Source: Peptococcaceae bacterium UBA5767
Lineage (GTDB): Bacteria > Bacillota > TC1 > UBA5767
Assembly (NCBI GenBank): GCA_002418765.1
Contig: DIET01000019.1
Location: forward strand, 1-64,000
DNA: 64,000 nt
Direction: 5' to 3'
In this document: piece by piece, positions 36,868-44,116 of the stretch
Numbering within the stretch: the first letter of the stretch is position 1
Layout of the letters: the number at the start of each line of letters is the position of its first letter
Notes under the pieces: model-generated
Databases searched by the model: none
What the model was told of the DNA's origin: nothing
Seen by the model: only the letters and a program-made list of their open reading frames with translations
Position numbers and translations under genes: made by a program

Positions 36868-39096
36868 TCAATCATCCAAAAACAGATGGATCTGAGCCCG
36901 GTGAGAAGTGGCGCCCTCTACATAACCCAATGTTTCGTTGATGGTGATGTCTGGGTTGTATCCTTGTTGCACGGCAGAAAGAAGATAATAATCTCCCACC
37001 AGGACAAACTCTTCGCGAAGAGTACTATTTCGCAAATAGACACCGTCCACTTCCATTTTGAGGCTTCCTGTGAAGGATTCTCCCAGTACAGCCTCCAATT
37101 TGGCTTTATCCAAATAAATATTGAAAACACCAGGAAGAACTCGTTCTATACCCAAATAGGTGACTTCTTCCCACACAGCAGATTTCCGGGCATCATAGAA
37201 CTGATCAAAACTCCCCTGCAACGTGAGCACAAAGGAAGCTTCCACCGAAATGTCACCAACGACCTGGGTGTCAGTTCGTGTTGCCGTCAGTAAATCATCG
37301 CTCCATTTGACAAATGCATACCCGGCATACGCGACGGCCGTTACCGTCTGAGCATCTCGGTCATACGCCACCGTCTGCAAGGCCGGTCCTTGGATGGAGC
37401 CGTTCCCATCTGTCACATAGCTTACACTATATTGTATGCGGGTGGACTCGACCAGCATGGTCAATTGTGCTGACAATGCTTCCGCCAGGGTATCACCGCT
37501 ACCTTTGCTTAGGGCTACCTGGAAAAGATGGGTTCCGTCTACACCCCGAGGATTTGTGCCCTCTACGCCGGCCACAGCCTCTGTGTACAGACCATTTCTG
37601 ATCTCATAGGTGACCCCGTCAAGTTCCAATTGATCAAGGACGTCTCCGATGGCACCTATGACCGCTTCCTCGCTTAAGGCATCTTCCTGCTTCATCTGAT
37701 AACTGGCTTCTTCAATGCGGGCCTTGACCGTACTGACTGTGGCTGTATTGGCGGCATTGGCTGGTGGGGGTGGTGTTACGGTACCGCCTCCACCGCCACC
37801 ACCACCGCCACCAAAGAATACTTCTTCTTCTAGCACCTCAGGCAACATCATGAATGGCGGCACGACGACCTCCTCCGCTACGGTAAGAATGGCTGGTTCC
37901 ATCTCAAAGACCACATCATCAGCCGTCACATAAGCCTGTTCCACCTGACCTGACCCCAGTATGGAGGCCCGGGCCTGTACCACAAGGTTCTTGATGCTGA
38001 CATCTTCCCCAAGTTGTATCGTTGCTGGTTGAAGGATCACCATCTCCTTGATCACGGTATCACCCTGCAGGGTTACCAACATATCCAATCCCCGCACCTC
38101 GACATAGTCGAAGTCTCCTTCTAAGATGACTTCTTCTTGTGCAGAAGAGGTGGCCAGGATCATACTTATCCCCTGGGTATTGTGTAAAAATATCCTTGTA
38201 CCACCCTGAGCAGTTTTTTCCACTACAATCGCTCCGCCTATGGAGCTACTTTCAATATTGAGGCTGTCACGGCCTGCTCCTCTTACTTTGATGTCACCAT
38301 CCACCTGAACCTCATGGAGCGTGACATCGCCAGTACCCACTTCTTCGTCGATCAATAGATCTCCCGTGATCTGCATATGCTGCAGGGTCAGGTCTCCGGT
38401 GGAGACTTGCACAGAACCGGCAATGGTCTGTAAACCTTCCTCAGGACCATAGGTTCCGGCTGTCTGATAAACCACCGCTGGTTCTGCCGCCTGATTCAGA
38501 GCCACCAGGGCTTCCGCTCTGGTGATGGGGTCCTTGGGCCGAAACGAACCGTCTGGATACCCGCTCATAAAACCAGCCTCCAATACACCCCCGATATACC
38601 CCGCGCTCCAACTTGAAAATCCGGCATAATCACTGAGAAGTTGAGCTGAGGGCTCACTTACATCAAGCCGCCTGATTCTGGCCATAATAACAGCGGCTTC
38701 TTCTCTCGATATCGGCCGCTCCGCCCGCATGGTGCCATCGGCATAACCGCCGATGTAGCCTGCATTGCTGGCGATTTGAACGGTTTCATAATACCACTGG
38801 TCAGGTGTTACATCTTGAAAAGAGATTTCCTTGGGGGTAACATAACCAAAGGCCTGGTTGACCAATACCATGTATTCTGCTCTGGTCACTGCGTTGTTTG
38901 GTTTGAACGATCCATCAGGATATCCACGGACCCAGTTGCGATCCATCCATGTTTCAATCACATCTTCCGCCCAATGACCTTCAATGTCTTTGTTAACCAA
39001 GGCTGCCTCTGCAGGCATCCCATTTCCATAAAGCCACAACAAGATCACCCCGAGCAGCACCAGTGTTCTCGATAACTTTCCAGCATTGAATTTCAA
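36868..39096 (-). CDS. S-layer-homology surface protein with polyglycine linker and InlB-type repeat
   Basis: 742 aa. A signal peptide is followed by three SLH domains (about 35-205; YPDGSFKPNNAVTRAEYM, YADGTMRAERPISREEAAVI, YPDGSFRPKDPITRAEALV), which bind wall polymers. A repetitive beta-helix-like region (210-400) is next, then a run of ten Gly and a Pro-rich linker near 430-450, a repeat unit resembling the bacterial InlB/Flg_new domain (AYAGYAFVKWSDD, about 590) and a C-terminal domain. The start is TTG at 39096 with AGGAGG 7 nt upstream. The S8 protease follows. Function beyond surface anchoring is unknown. Confidence 0.9.
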   Translation of the reverse strand: MKFNAGKLSRTLVLLGVILLWLYGNGMPAEAALVNKDIEGHWAEDVIETWMDRNWVRGYPDGSFKPNNAVTRAEYMVLVNQAFGYVTPKEISFQDVTPDQWYYETVQIASNAGYIGGYADGTMRAERPISREEAAVIMARIRRLDVSEPSAQLLSDYAGFSSWSAGYIGGVLEAGFMSGYPDGSFRPKDPITRAEALVALNQAAEPAVVYQTAGTYGPEEGLQTIAGSVQVSTGDLTLQHMQITGDLLIDEEVGTGDVTLHEVQVDGDIKVRGAGRDSLNIESSSIGGAIVVEKTAQGGTRIFLHNTQGISMILATSSAQEEVILEGDFDYVEVRGLDMLVTLQGDTVIKEMVILQPATIQLGEDVSIKNLVVQARASILGSGQVEQAYVTADDVVFEMEPAILTVAEEVVVPPFMMLPEVLEEEVFFGGGGGGGGGGTVTPPPPANAANTATVSTVKARIEEASYQMKQEDALSEEAVIGAIGDVLDQLELDGVTYEIRNGLYTEAVAGVEGTNPRGVDGTHLFQVALSKGSGDTLAEALSAQLTMLVESTRIQYSVSYVTDGNGSIQGPALQTVAYDRDAQTVTAVAYAGYAFVKWSDDLLTATRTDTQVVGDISVEASFVLTLQGSFDQFYDARKSAVWEEVTYLGIERVLPGVFNIYLDKAKLEAVLGESFTGSLKMEVDGVYLRNSTLREEFVLVGDYYLLSAVQQGYNPDITINETLGYVEGATSHRAQIHLFLDD

Positions 39097-39479
39097 AATG
39101 CTTCCTCCTTAGGTTCTTGATCTGTCAATCAAAATGATTTTTTTCGGACTAGTAACAATCTACCAACATGTCTTCAAGATTGGCCCCCTTCCATGCCATG
39201 GGAACATATATTCTTTACTAAGAAGTGCAACTCTCATCGGGGGCAAACCATATAAGAAACGAAGCCATAAGGCTTCTATCCGTAGGGACTACAAGAAACG
39301 TTCAACTGCCTATATTGTACACATTACATAACAACTCAACAAACAAAAAATCTGGAAAAACCAACATTTTCTTATCCTCCCGGAAGAACCCCCTATTGGG
39401 GAAAGGGGCATCATCTTGGGTTACCGGGCAGCAATGTCTGGTTCATTTCAAGCAAAGAGAATGCTTCTTATCAAATGCT
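39097..39479. other. intergenic leader with unexplained stem-loops
   Basis: About 380 nt. Near the SLH gene there is only its ribosome site and a possible weak promoter. At 39254-39300 two hairpins, GAAGCC-ATAA-GGCTTC (39261-39276) and GTAG-GGA-CTAC (39282-39292), are flanked by the direct repeat AAGAAACG. GGGGGCAAACC (39239-39249) recalls a class I c-di-GMP aptamer, but the rest of that motif is missing. No gene is seen. Confidence 0.4.
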
Positions 39480-39926
39480 TCACTGTACACGGTAAATATC
39501 TTCTTTTCTCTGTTCTATTTGAATGCTGGTCTCGGCCAATACTTCACCACCATCCGATGATTCCACTTGCAATGTAATCACAAAAACCTCACCGACAGGA
39601 ACTCCATCCGTGGGAGCCCAAATCATTTTGTGTTCATTGGTCCGGACGTCCTGTCCCAGTTCCCGGGGATGACCAGCCTTTTGCCATTTTAAAAACGTAC
39701 CTTCTGACGTCATCCAGTGAAAAATCAAGACATCATTTTTCAATGACCGGTCGGCTTGGGCCGTAAGGGTAATTCCTGCCGAGGAAGATATCCCCACCTG
39801 ATACTCTTCTTGTTCTGGCACGATGACAAGTTTTTGATCCTGTTCTTGACATGCGCTAAAGAGAATGATCAGTGTCAATGCCATAAACAACACAAAAAAC
39901 AACCTCTTTCTTGGGCCCTTTTTCAT
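39480..39926 (-). CDS. small lipoprotein with Ig-like beta domain
   Basis: 148 aa from ATG 39926, with GGAGGGAT upstream and 1 nt after the stop of the transglutaminase-like gene. A signal peptide ends in lipobox LFSAC. The remaining 120 aa are beta-rich (GISSSAGITLTAQAD, VGEVFVITLQVESSDGG) and resemble a PKD/Ig-like fold. Probably lipid-anchored outside the membrane. No family name is recognised. Translation is likely coupled to the upstream gene. Confidence 0.75.
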   Translation of the reverse strand: MKKGPRKRLFFVLFMALTLIILFSACQEQDQKLVIVPEQEEYQVGISSSAGITLTAQADRSLKNDVLIFHWMTSEGTFLKWQKAGHPRELGQDVRTNEHKMIWAPTDGVPVGEVFVITLQVESSDGGEVLAETSIQIEQRKEDIYRVQ

Positions 39927-39927
39927 C

Positions 39928-40572
39928 TTAAGATCCCTCCGCCTTTTGTTTGAGCAGGGATAGCCTGCTTGCACGTCTGAAGCCATACAAAAAGACATGG
40001 ATTACCGGCCAGCCAAGGATGAGCAGCACCTTGCGTGGCCAAGGCATAACTTGCCAAAAAGCCTCCCAAAAGACTCGTCCGTTGGTTGCCCAGTCTACAT
40101 CTGGCCATTGGAAACTGATTTCCCCCTGGTCATTGGTCTTAAGAAAGGTGACGTCTTCATTTTCAACACTGCTGCTGGTTTTTCCCCCGTAATCCACCCA
40201 AATATGTGAGACAGAGACACGCGTCTCATATGCCATTCCCTGCTGTTCCAGCAGGGAAGCGAAAAGAATATACCTGGCTTTGCAGTCTCCCTCTTGGTTT
40301 TTTAATACTTCATCCAACGAAGGAAAGTACCAAGGCATGCCATAAACCACCCAATCGTATTCATAAGGAATCCAGGCATAAACCAATTGTTCAATTTCTG
40401 CCGCCGTCTTGCCTGTGAGACCCTCCTCCTGTACAGGCAAAGCACCCAGCGCTCGTGAGGGATCCATCATTCTTAGGATACTGACAGGCAAAAGAACTGG
40501 ATTGGGATACAACACGAATAGAAACCACAAGAACAAGAGAAAAAACGTTACCCTGGATTTCTTCTTTTTCAT
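39928..40572 (-). CDS. membrane-anchored transglutaminase-like cysteine protein
   Basis: 214 aa. An N-terminal helix (residues 8-24) is followed by a transglutaminase-like core with the triad visible: Cys in NQEGDCKARYILF, His in SVSHIWVDYGGK and the Asp just after it. A C-terminal membrane helix (VLLILGWPVIHVFLYGF) and a basic tail follow. The core faces outward and may cleave or crosslink peptides, or act as a protease. ATG 40572 has GGAG 7 nt upstream. It forms a two-gene unit with the lipoprotein. Confidence 0.82.
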   Translation of the reverse strand: MKKKKSRVTFFLLFLWFLFVLYPNPVLLPVSILRMMDPSRALGALPVQEEGLTGKTAAEIEQLVYAWIPYEYDWVVYGMPWYFPSLDEVLKNQEGDCKARYILFASLLEQQGMAYETRVSVSHIWVDYGGKTSSSVENEDVTFLKTNDQGEISFQWPDVDWATNGRVFWEAFWQVMPWPRKVLLILGWPVIHVFLYGFRRASRLSLLKQKAEGS

Positions 40573-40605
40573 CACGCTTCTCCAATCTGGCCCATAGGGT
40601 CCCAT

Positions 40606-40814
40606 TGGTCTTTACTAGCATATTGGCACGCTAAAACAATTCTTCATTAGTCCTATTATACGGCAATTTTGCTTTCTTGCCTTCTTTTTAGCCAGCGCCA
40701 CAATATGTATCTCAAAGAACCCAGAACGAGGACCGTCCGCATTTACAAATTACACCGGACCACTGCTCCTCGCTTCAGCCTTACTCACCCTGACACAGAT
40801 GTCATATAAAAAAA
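40606..40814. other. intergenic region with long-range inverted repeat
   Basis: No gene. A TATAAT-like -10 (40654-40659, minus strand) may serve the transglutaminase-like gene. An inverted repeat CGAGGA...TCCG / CGGA...TCCTCG spans 40727-40772 and could form an RNA hairpin in the leader. Confidence 0.35.
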
Positions 40815-40840
40815 TAGCACTGTGTTTAAACACAATGCTA
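40815..40840 (-). terminator. terminator of the LPXTG surface-protein gene
   Basis: TAGCACTGTGTTT / AAACACAATGCTA, a 13-nt stem with one mismatch, followed on the minus strand by TTTTTTTATA. Confidence 0.8.
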
Positions 40841-40902
40841 CTTTCTCGAATCACATGATGACTCGTGCGATCCTATGTATACTGGTTATCAACAGTATGG
40901 TC

Positions 40903-41772
40903 TTACAAGGTTTTCTTAGCAACAACATAACTGGCCAAAGCAAGAATCACAGGAAAGAGCATGAGGCTATCGGTGCTTGCACCCGTATTGGGCAAAGCCA
41001 ACGGAACCTGCTCAGGCACAATGGATTCTTCTTCCAGCTCTACTACAAAAGCGACTTCTTCTTCAGGTTCATTGACCGGAACCACCAACGGTGTTTCTTC
41101 ATCTAAAATCTCTTCTGTCGGTTCTGGCGTAGTACGAGGACGTCTGACTTTTTTGGTGGTATCATCTGCGTCTTCGTCATCTCCGTCTGGGTCATCGCCA
41201 TCTGGGTCATCTCCATCTGGGTCATCTCCGTCAGGATCATCGCCGTCTGGGTCATCGCCATCAGGGTCATCTCCATCTGGGTCATCGCCGTCTGGGTCAT
41301 CGCCATCTGGGTCATCGCCATCTGGGTCATCGCCGTCTGGATCAAGCGCTACTTTAAAATTGTCCGATTTTTGAATCGTGGTCTCCTTGCCTTTGTCATT
41401 CAAATACTGAATCGAAGCTTCCACTTTGTACACTTCATTAAGAGAATCTCCATACTCTGTAATCGTCCACAGTTGAAAAACACGTGATGCAGAAGAAACT
41501 ACCTGCACCCCTGTTCCCAGCACAGAGCCACCTGGTTGTGACACCACAATATTCCAATTGCCATCCGGTAACTGAGAGCCAAAACGGATGTAAACATCCT
41601 GTTTACTGGAAAATTGGTTGCCATTCACTGCTGCGCCCGTAGAATCTGTCGTATAAACAGCATTGGAATCATTGGCAGCAATCGCAGGCATCACCAAGGC
41701 AAAAACCAAGAATAGTGACACACCCAACAACAAGCTAGTTTTGATCGTTCTTTTTGTATTTTTCTTTTTCAT
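40903..41772 (-). CDS. LPXTG-anchored surface protein with Asp-rich pentapeptide stalk
   Basis: 289 aa. A signal peptide (ends AIAAND) precedes a beta-rich domain of about 110 aa with a Gly/Ser-rich FGSQLPDGNWNIVV segment. Eleven tandem DPDGD-type repeats (about 145-200) follow, then a Pro/Glu-rich spacer and the sortase signal LPNTG with a hydrophobic helix and KKTL tail. The Asp repeats would bind calcium or form an acidic rod. No sortase gene is in the window. The start has GAGAGGAG upstream. Its long leader carries four c-di-GMP aptamers, so it is very probably a c-di-GMP-controlled adhesin or matrix protein (inference). Confidence 0.9.
   Translation of the reverse strand: MKKKNTKRTIKTSLLLGVSLFLVFALVMPAIAANDSNAVYTTDSTGAAVNGNQFSSKQDVYIRFGSQLPDGNWNIVVSQPGGSVLGTGVQVVSSASRVFQLWTITEYGDSLNEVYKVEASIQYLNDKGKETTIQKSDNFKVALDPDGDDPDGDDPDGDDPDGDDPDGDDPDGDDPDGDDPDGDDPDGDDPDGDDPDGDDEDADDTTKKVRRPRTTPEPTEEILDEETPLVVPVNEPEEEVAFVVELEEESIVPEQVPLALPNTGASTDSLMLFPVILALASYVVAKKTL
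41179..41343. repeat. 15-bp tandem repeat (11 units) encoding DPDGD
   Basis: Eleven degenerate 15-bp units, mostly differing at third positions, code for the Asp/Gly/Pro pentapeptide stalk of the LPXTG protein. Unit number could vary by slippage. Confidence 0.92.
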
Positions 41773-41790
41773 GATACTGCTCCTCTCTCT

Positions 41791-41802
41791 AAACCTAGGT
41801 TT
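41791..41802. promoter_or_regulatory. perfect 12-bp palindrome next to the LPXTG ribosome site
   Basis: AAACCTAGGTTT lies between the second class II aptamer and the AGAGAGAGGAG ribosome site. It may form a small hairpin in the expression platform. Confidence 0.5.
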
Positions 41803-41803
41803 A

Positions 41804-41881
41804 AAGAAAGGCCGGTTGCACTAGTAGCTCCCTGTACCTCAAGTGCCCATATACAAGATACGCTTCATCGCTCCCTTTCTT
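41804..41881 (-). ncRNA. c-di-GMP class II riboswitch, copy II-2 (gene-proximal)
   Basis: On the minus strand this element carries GATGAAGC, TGGGCACTTGAGG and TAGTGCAACCGGCC in order, matching the conserved core of the class II c-di-GMP aptamer known from clostridia. P1 is AAGAAAGG / CCTTTCTT. The 3' arm CCTTTCT is also complementary to AGAGAGG in the ribosome site (41788-41782). This suggests ligand binding frees the site, an ON switch (inference). Confidence 0.85.
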
Positions 41882-41889
41882 ATATAATT

Positions 41890-41965
41890 AAGAAGGGTCG
41901 GTTGCACTACTCACTCCACATGCCTCAAGTGCCCAGATACGGGACATGCTTCATCATTCCCACAA
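41890..41965 (-). ncRNA. c-di-GMP class II riboswitch, copy II-1
   Basis: The second class II aptamer, separated from the first by 8 nt. The conserved core is the same: AATGATGAAGC, TGGGCACTTGAGG, TAGTGCAACCGACC. Variable stems differ from copy II-2 with compensating changes, for example GGG/CCC at P1 in place of AGG/CCT. A separate perfect hairpin CTATCGTA / TACGATAG (41969-41987) precedes it. Confidence 0.85.
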
Positions 41966-42263
41966 TAACTATCGTAAAATACGATAGCAATAACAACACA
42001 ATCATTTGTTGTTTGCCCTCACCCCTTTCGCATAGACCATACAGATAACCGGTATAATAACAACATTGCTGCATCAAAAAATGCCATAAATTACAGTCAT
42101 TTCTTGATTATATCAACAGAGGAATCTTCCCCTCCAATGAACAAAATGAATCTATTCAAAACACCAAGCGTAACAAGCATGATGTCGCATGTATCTTTAA
42201 CATCGATATTCTGGATCTGCAGACGTTATACCAAGGGTAGAGAGGACAATCCCAATAAAAAAA

Positions 42264-42363
42264 CTTCCCTTTCGGTAACCGGCTGCCCTATACCGTGTTG
42301 GTACGTAGGCCCAATGGCTTTGCGCCCCCATCTTTCGGTGGGTTTGCCTTTATCGCTGAAAAG
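42264..42363 (-). ncRNA. c-di-GMP class I (GEMM) riboswitch, copy I-2
   Basis: The minus strand reads GGCAAACCCACCGAAAG, GGGGGCGCAAAGCC and GGTTACCG in the class I order, with the GAAA tetraloop and the ACGGTATAGGG second domain. P1 is CTTTTC / GGGAAG and is followed at once by seven Ts (42263-42257). The ligand-stabilised P1 may thus itself act as terminator stem, an OFF switch (inference). Confidence 0.92.
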
Positions 42364-42386
42364 CATGGTACATGATAACAAAAAAA

Positions 42387-42486
42387 CTTCCCCTTCGGTA
42401 ACCGGCTACCCTATACCGTGTTGGTACGTAGGCCCAATGGCTTTGCGCCCCCATCTTTCGATGGGTTTGCCTTTATCGCTGAAAAG
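42387..42486 (-). ncRNA. c-di-GMP class I (GEMM) riboswitch, copy I-1 (promoter-proximal)
   Basis: Near-identical 100-nt repeat of copy I-2, offset by 123 nt. It has the same GGCAAACC, GAAA loop, GGGGGCGCAAAGCC and GGTTACCG blocks and the same CTTTTC / GGGGAAG P1, followed by seven Ts (42386-42380). The few differences between the copies include the paired CACC/CATC and GGTG/GATG changes in P1b. Confidence 0.92.
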
Positions 42487-42515
42487 CTATTTTTAACATT
42501 CTTATATATATCTAA

Positions 42516-42543
42516 AGTATACATTAATGTTCTTTATTGTCAA
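42516..42543 (-). promoter_or_regulatory. sigma-A promoter of the riboswitch leader
   Basis: TTGACA (42543-42538), 16-nt spacer, TATACT (42521-42516) on the minus strand. The predicted start near 42509 gives a leader of about 740 nt carrying four aptamers. Confidence 0.8.
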
Positions 42544-42559
42544 CTCTAGCATTCCCAAT

Positions 42560-42587
42560 AAGAAAAAAATCAATAAATTTTTTTCTT
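42560..42587 (-). terminator. AT-rich hairpin after the coiled-coil gene
   Basis: AAGAAAAAAAT / ATTTTTTTCTT, an 11-bp stem that is nearly all A-T with a short loop, on the minus strand downstream of the gene ending at 42705. A plausible weak terminator. Confidence 0.5.
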
Positions 42588-42704
42588 CAGCCTTTACATT
42601 ATCTTAGAATCATAGGCACAATCCATCCTTGGATTCGGAAAGAACAGTCTCTTTTCAAAAGCAAGCAGTAACAGCAAAGCAACAGGAAACAAAGAAACAA
42701 AACA

Positions 42705-42974
42705 TTATTTTTTAAATTTACCCATGACTTCATGGACCGTATACTTCAGCGACAACCAAGTTTCTTCCAGACCTTCTTCCAATGTTTCTGCCATCTTTTC
42801 AGAACGATCGTCCAATCTTACCTCAAACTCTTTGAGCTTCAGTTCCAGATGGTCAATCCATTTATTCATATCTTCCTTGGTATCTGCACTGGCATCCTTG
42901 GCTTTGTGCTTAAGCGCTTCTACGTCTTTTTTCCATTCTTGCAACTGGTGGCGCCAATTTTGATATTGATTCAT
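42705..42974 (-). CDS. small charged coiled-coil protein
   Basis: 89 aa from ATG 42974, with AGGAGGG about 9 nt upstream. The whole protein is predicted helical with heptad-like spacing of Leu/Ile and many Lys/Glu (WKKDVEALKHKAKDAS, LELKLKEFEVRLDDR). It has no signal or membrane segment, so it is cytoplasmic. It resembles small coiled-coil stress proteins in outline, without a firm family match. It follows the second TadG-like gene by 68 nt. Confidence 0.65.
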   Translation of the reverse strand: MNQYQNWRHQLQEWKKDVEALKHKAKDASADTKEDMNKWIDHLELKLKEFEVRLDDRSEKMAETLEEGLEETWLSLKYTVHEVMGKFKK

Positions 42975-43042
42975 GAGCACGACCCTCCTATATATTTTTT
43001 TATTGTTCCCGATACGATTTAGCGCCAACCGATAACAACGTC

Positions 43043-43945
43043 TTATCCTACCAACATCGAGCTACCCCCATCGGGCGGTTCGTAATCCGGAGGAAATTCT
43101 CCATTGGCAATATCATATTCATCCAGTACTGTCAGGTACAACGACTTTCCTGTATTATCATAATCATGAAAGTCGCACTTCAATAAAACCAATTGACTGG
43201 GATCCACTATATCTTTATTCTTTAAATCCGTCAACATAGTCAGGGTGCCGTCCATCAGTAGTACCTTACCACTTTTTATCACATCACTCGATAGACTTAA
43301 GATATAGACAGGATTACCTCGGTCATATACAAAGCCTACTTCCTGTTTGATGGTGGCGACGGTTCCTTTTTTCAATTCAACCCCATTCAAGTAATCGACT
43401 TTAAAGTACAAGGTTGCAGGATCGTCTGGATTGATAATCTCAAAATTATTGATGCTCTCAAAATCACCCGGATCCACTTTTTCCCAAGCCACGATTTCAG
43501 CATCCTCGGTGTAGTCATCATCCAGGTTGATAAAGGGCATGGCATCCCCAGCCCAAGGAGCTTTTTGAGCTACGGCCTCAGCGGCCAAAGCGATACTCTC
43601 AAAGCCCAATACCTTGGCAAAGGTATACTCAACTTCCGTATTGCAAGTAACTTTGATTTTTTTCGCATCGCCATCATATGGGGTAACCACGGTCACATCC
43701 GCATCGGGAAAACCGTTCGCTGCCGCATACGCTTTCGCCATAGCCACGGCTGATGTTTGGTTGGGTAGCTCCATTACAGCCGCCATAACAGCGGCATCAG
43801 CGGCATTCTGGGCCTTGGATTTTGCGATGGCTACTTGTCCAAAATCAATGGTCAGTGCTGCGAATCCCATCAAGACTGTCAATGTCAATACCATGATGCT
43901 CAGTGCTTGGCCATTTCTTTTCTTCAATCTTCTCCATATGAGCAT
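43043..43945 (-). CDS. second TadG-like protein (PF13400-type N-terminus)
   Basis: About 300 aa. The N-terminal helix and signature are RNGQALSIMVLTLTVLMG, then DFGQVAIAKSKAQNAADAAVMAAVMELP, closely like the TadG-like protein of the Tad operon. The extracellular remainder is different and ends in a short acidic Pro/Gly tail. It is separate from the main Tad locus by 16 kb, with its own promoter and direct repeats upstream. It may be a substrate of the same prepilin peptidase and machine, or a secreted surface protein. Confidence 0.82.
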   Translation of the reverse strand: MLIWRRLKKRNGQALSIMVLTLTVLMGFAALTIDFGQVAIAKSKAQNAADAAVMAAVMELPNQTSAVAMAKAYAAANGFPDADVTVVTPYDGDAKKIKVTCNTEVEYTFAKVLGFESIALAAEAVAQKAPWAGDAMPFINLDDDYTEDAEIVAWEKVDPGDFESINNFEIINPDDPATLYFKVDYLNGVELKKGTVATIKQEVGFVYDRGNPVYILSLSSDVIKSGKVLLMDGTLTMLTDLKNKDIVDPSQLVLLKCDFHDYDNTGKSLYLTVLDEYDIANGEFPPDYEPPDGGSSMLVG

Positions 43946-44004
43946 CACGGATTCATCTCCTCTTTACCTTCAACGGCAGCTTAGATACCAAATATATATA
44001 TGAT

Positions 44005-44032
44005 ATTATACCACGATTGTCCGCATTGGCAA
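44005..44032 (-). promoter_or_regulatory. promoter of the second TadG-like gene
   Basis: TTGCCA (44032-44027), 16-nt spacer, TATAAT (44010-44005) on the minus strand. The -35 lies inside the first of two 24-nt direct repeats. Confidence 0.7.
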
Positions 44033-44088
44033 ATAAATCATCCTAATCGAACCACATCTGACCTCATTGGTTAATAAATCATCCTAAT
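44024..44088. repeat. two 24-nt direct repeats at the promoter, 41 bp apart
   Basis: CATTGGCAAATAAATC... (44024-44047) and CATTGGTTAATAAATC... (44065-44088) differ at 2 of 24 positions. Four helical turns of spacing and overlap with the -35 suggest binding sites for a regulator. Confidence 0.7.
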
Positions 44089-44116
44089 TGGACACCAACT
44101 TAATACCGGTTTCCAT

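Noticed and set aside
39239..39300. Fifth c-di-GMP class I aptamer
   Set aside because: Only GGGGGCAAACC matches; the ACGCAAAGCC block and second domain are missing, and no gene follows on that strand.
40961..41374. 137-aa plus-strand frame rich in Ser-Gly-Ser repeats
   Set aside because: Antisense shadow of the DPDGD repeat; periodic sequences stay open in several frames.
41969..41987. CTATCGTA/TACGATAG hairpin as intrinsic terminator in the riboswitch leader
   Set aside because: A perfect stem but no T run on the minus strand; more likely a spacer structure.
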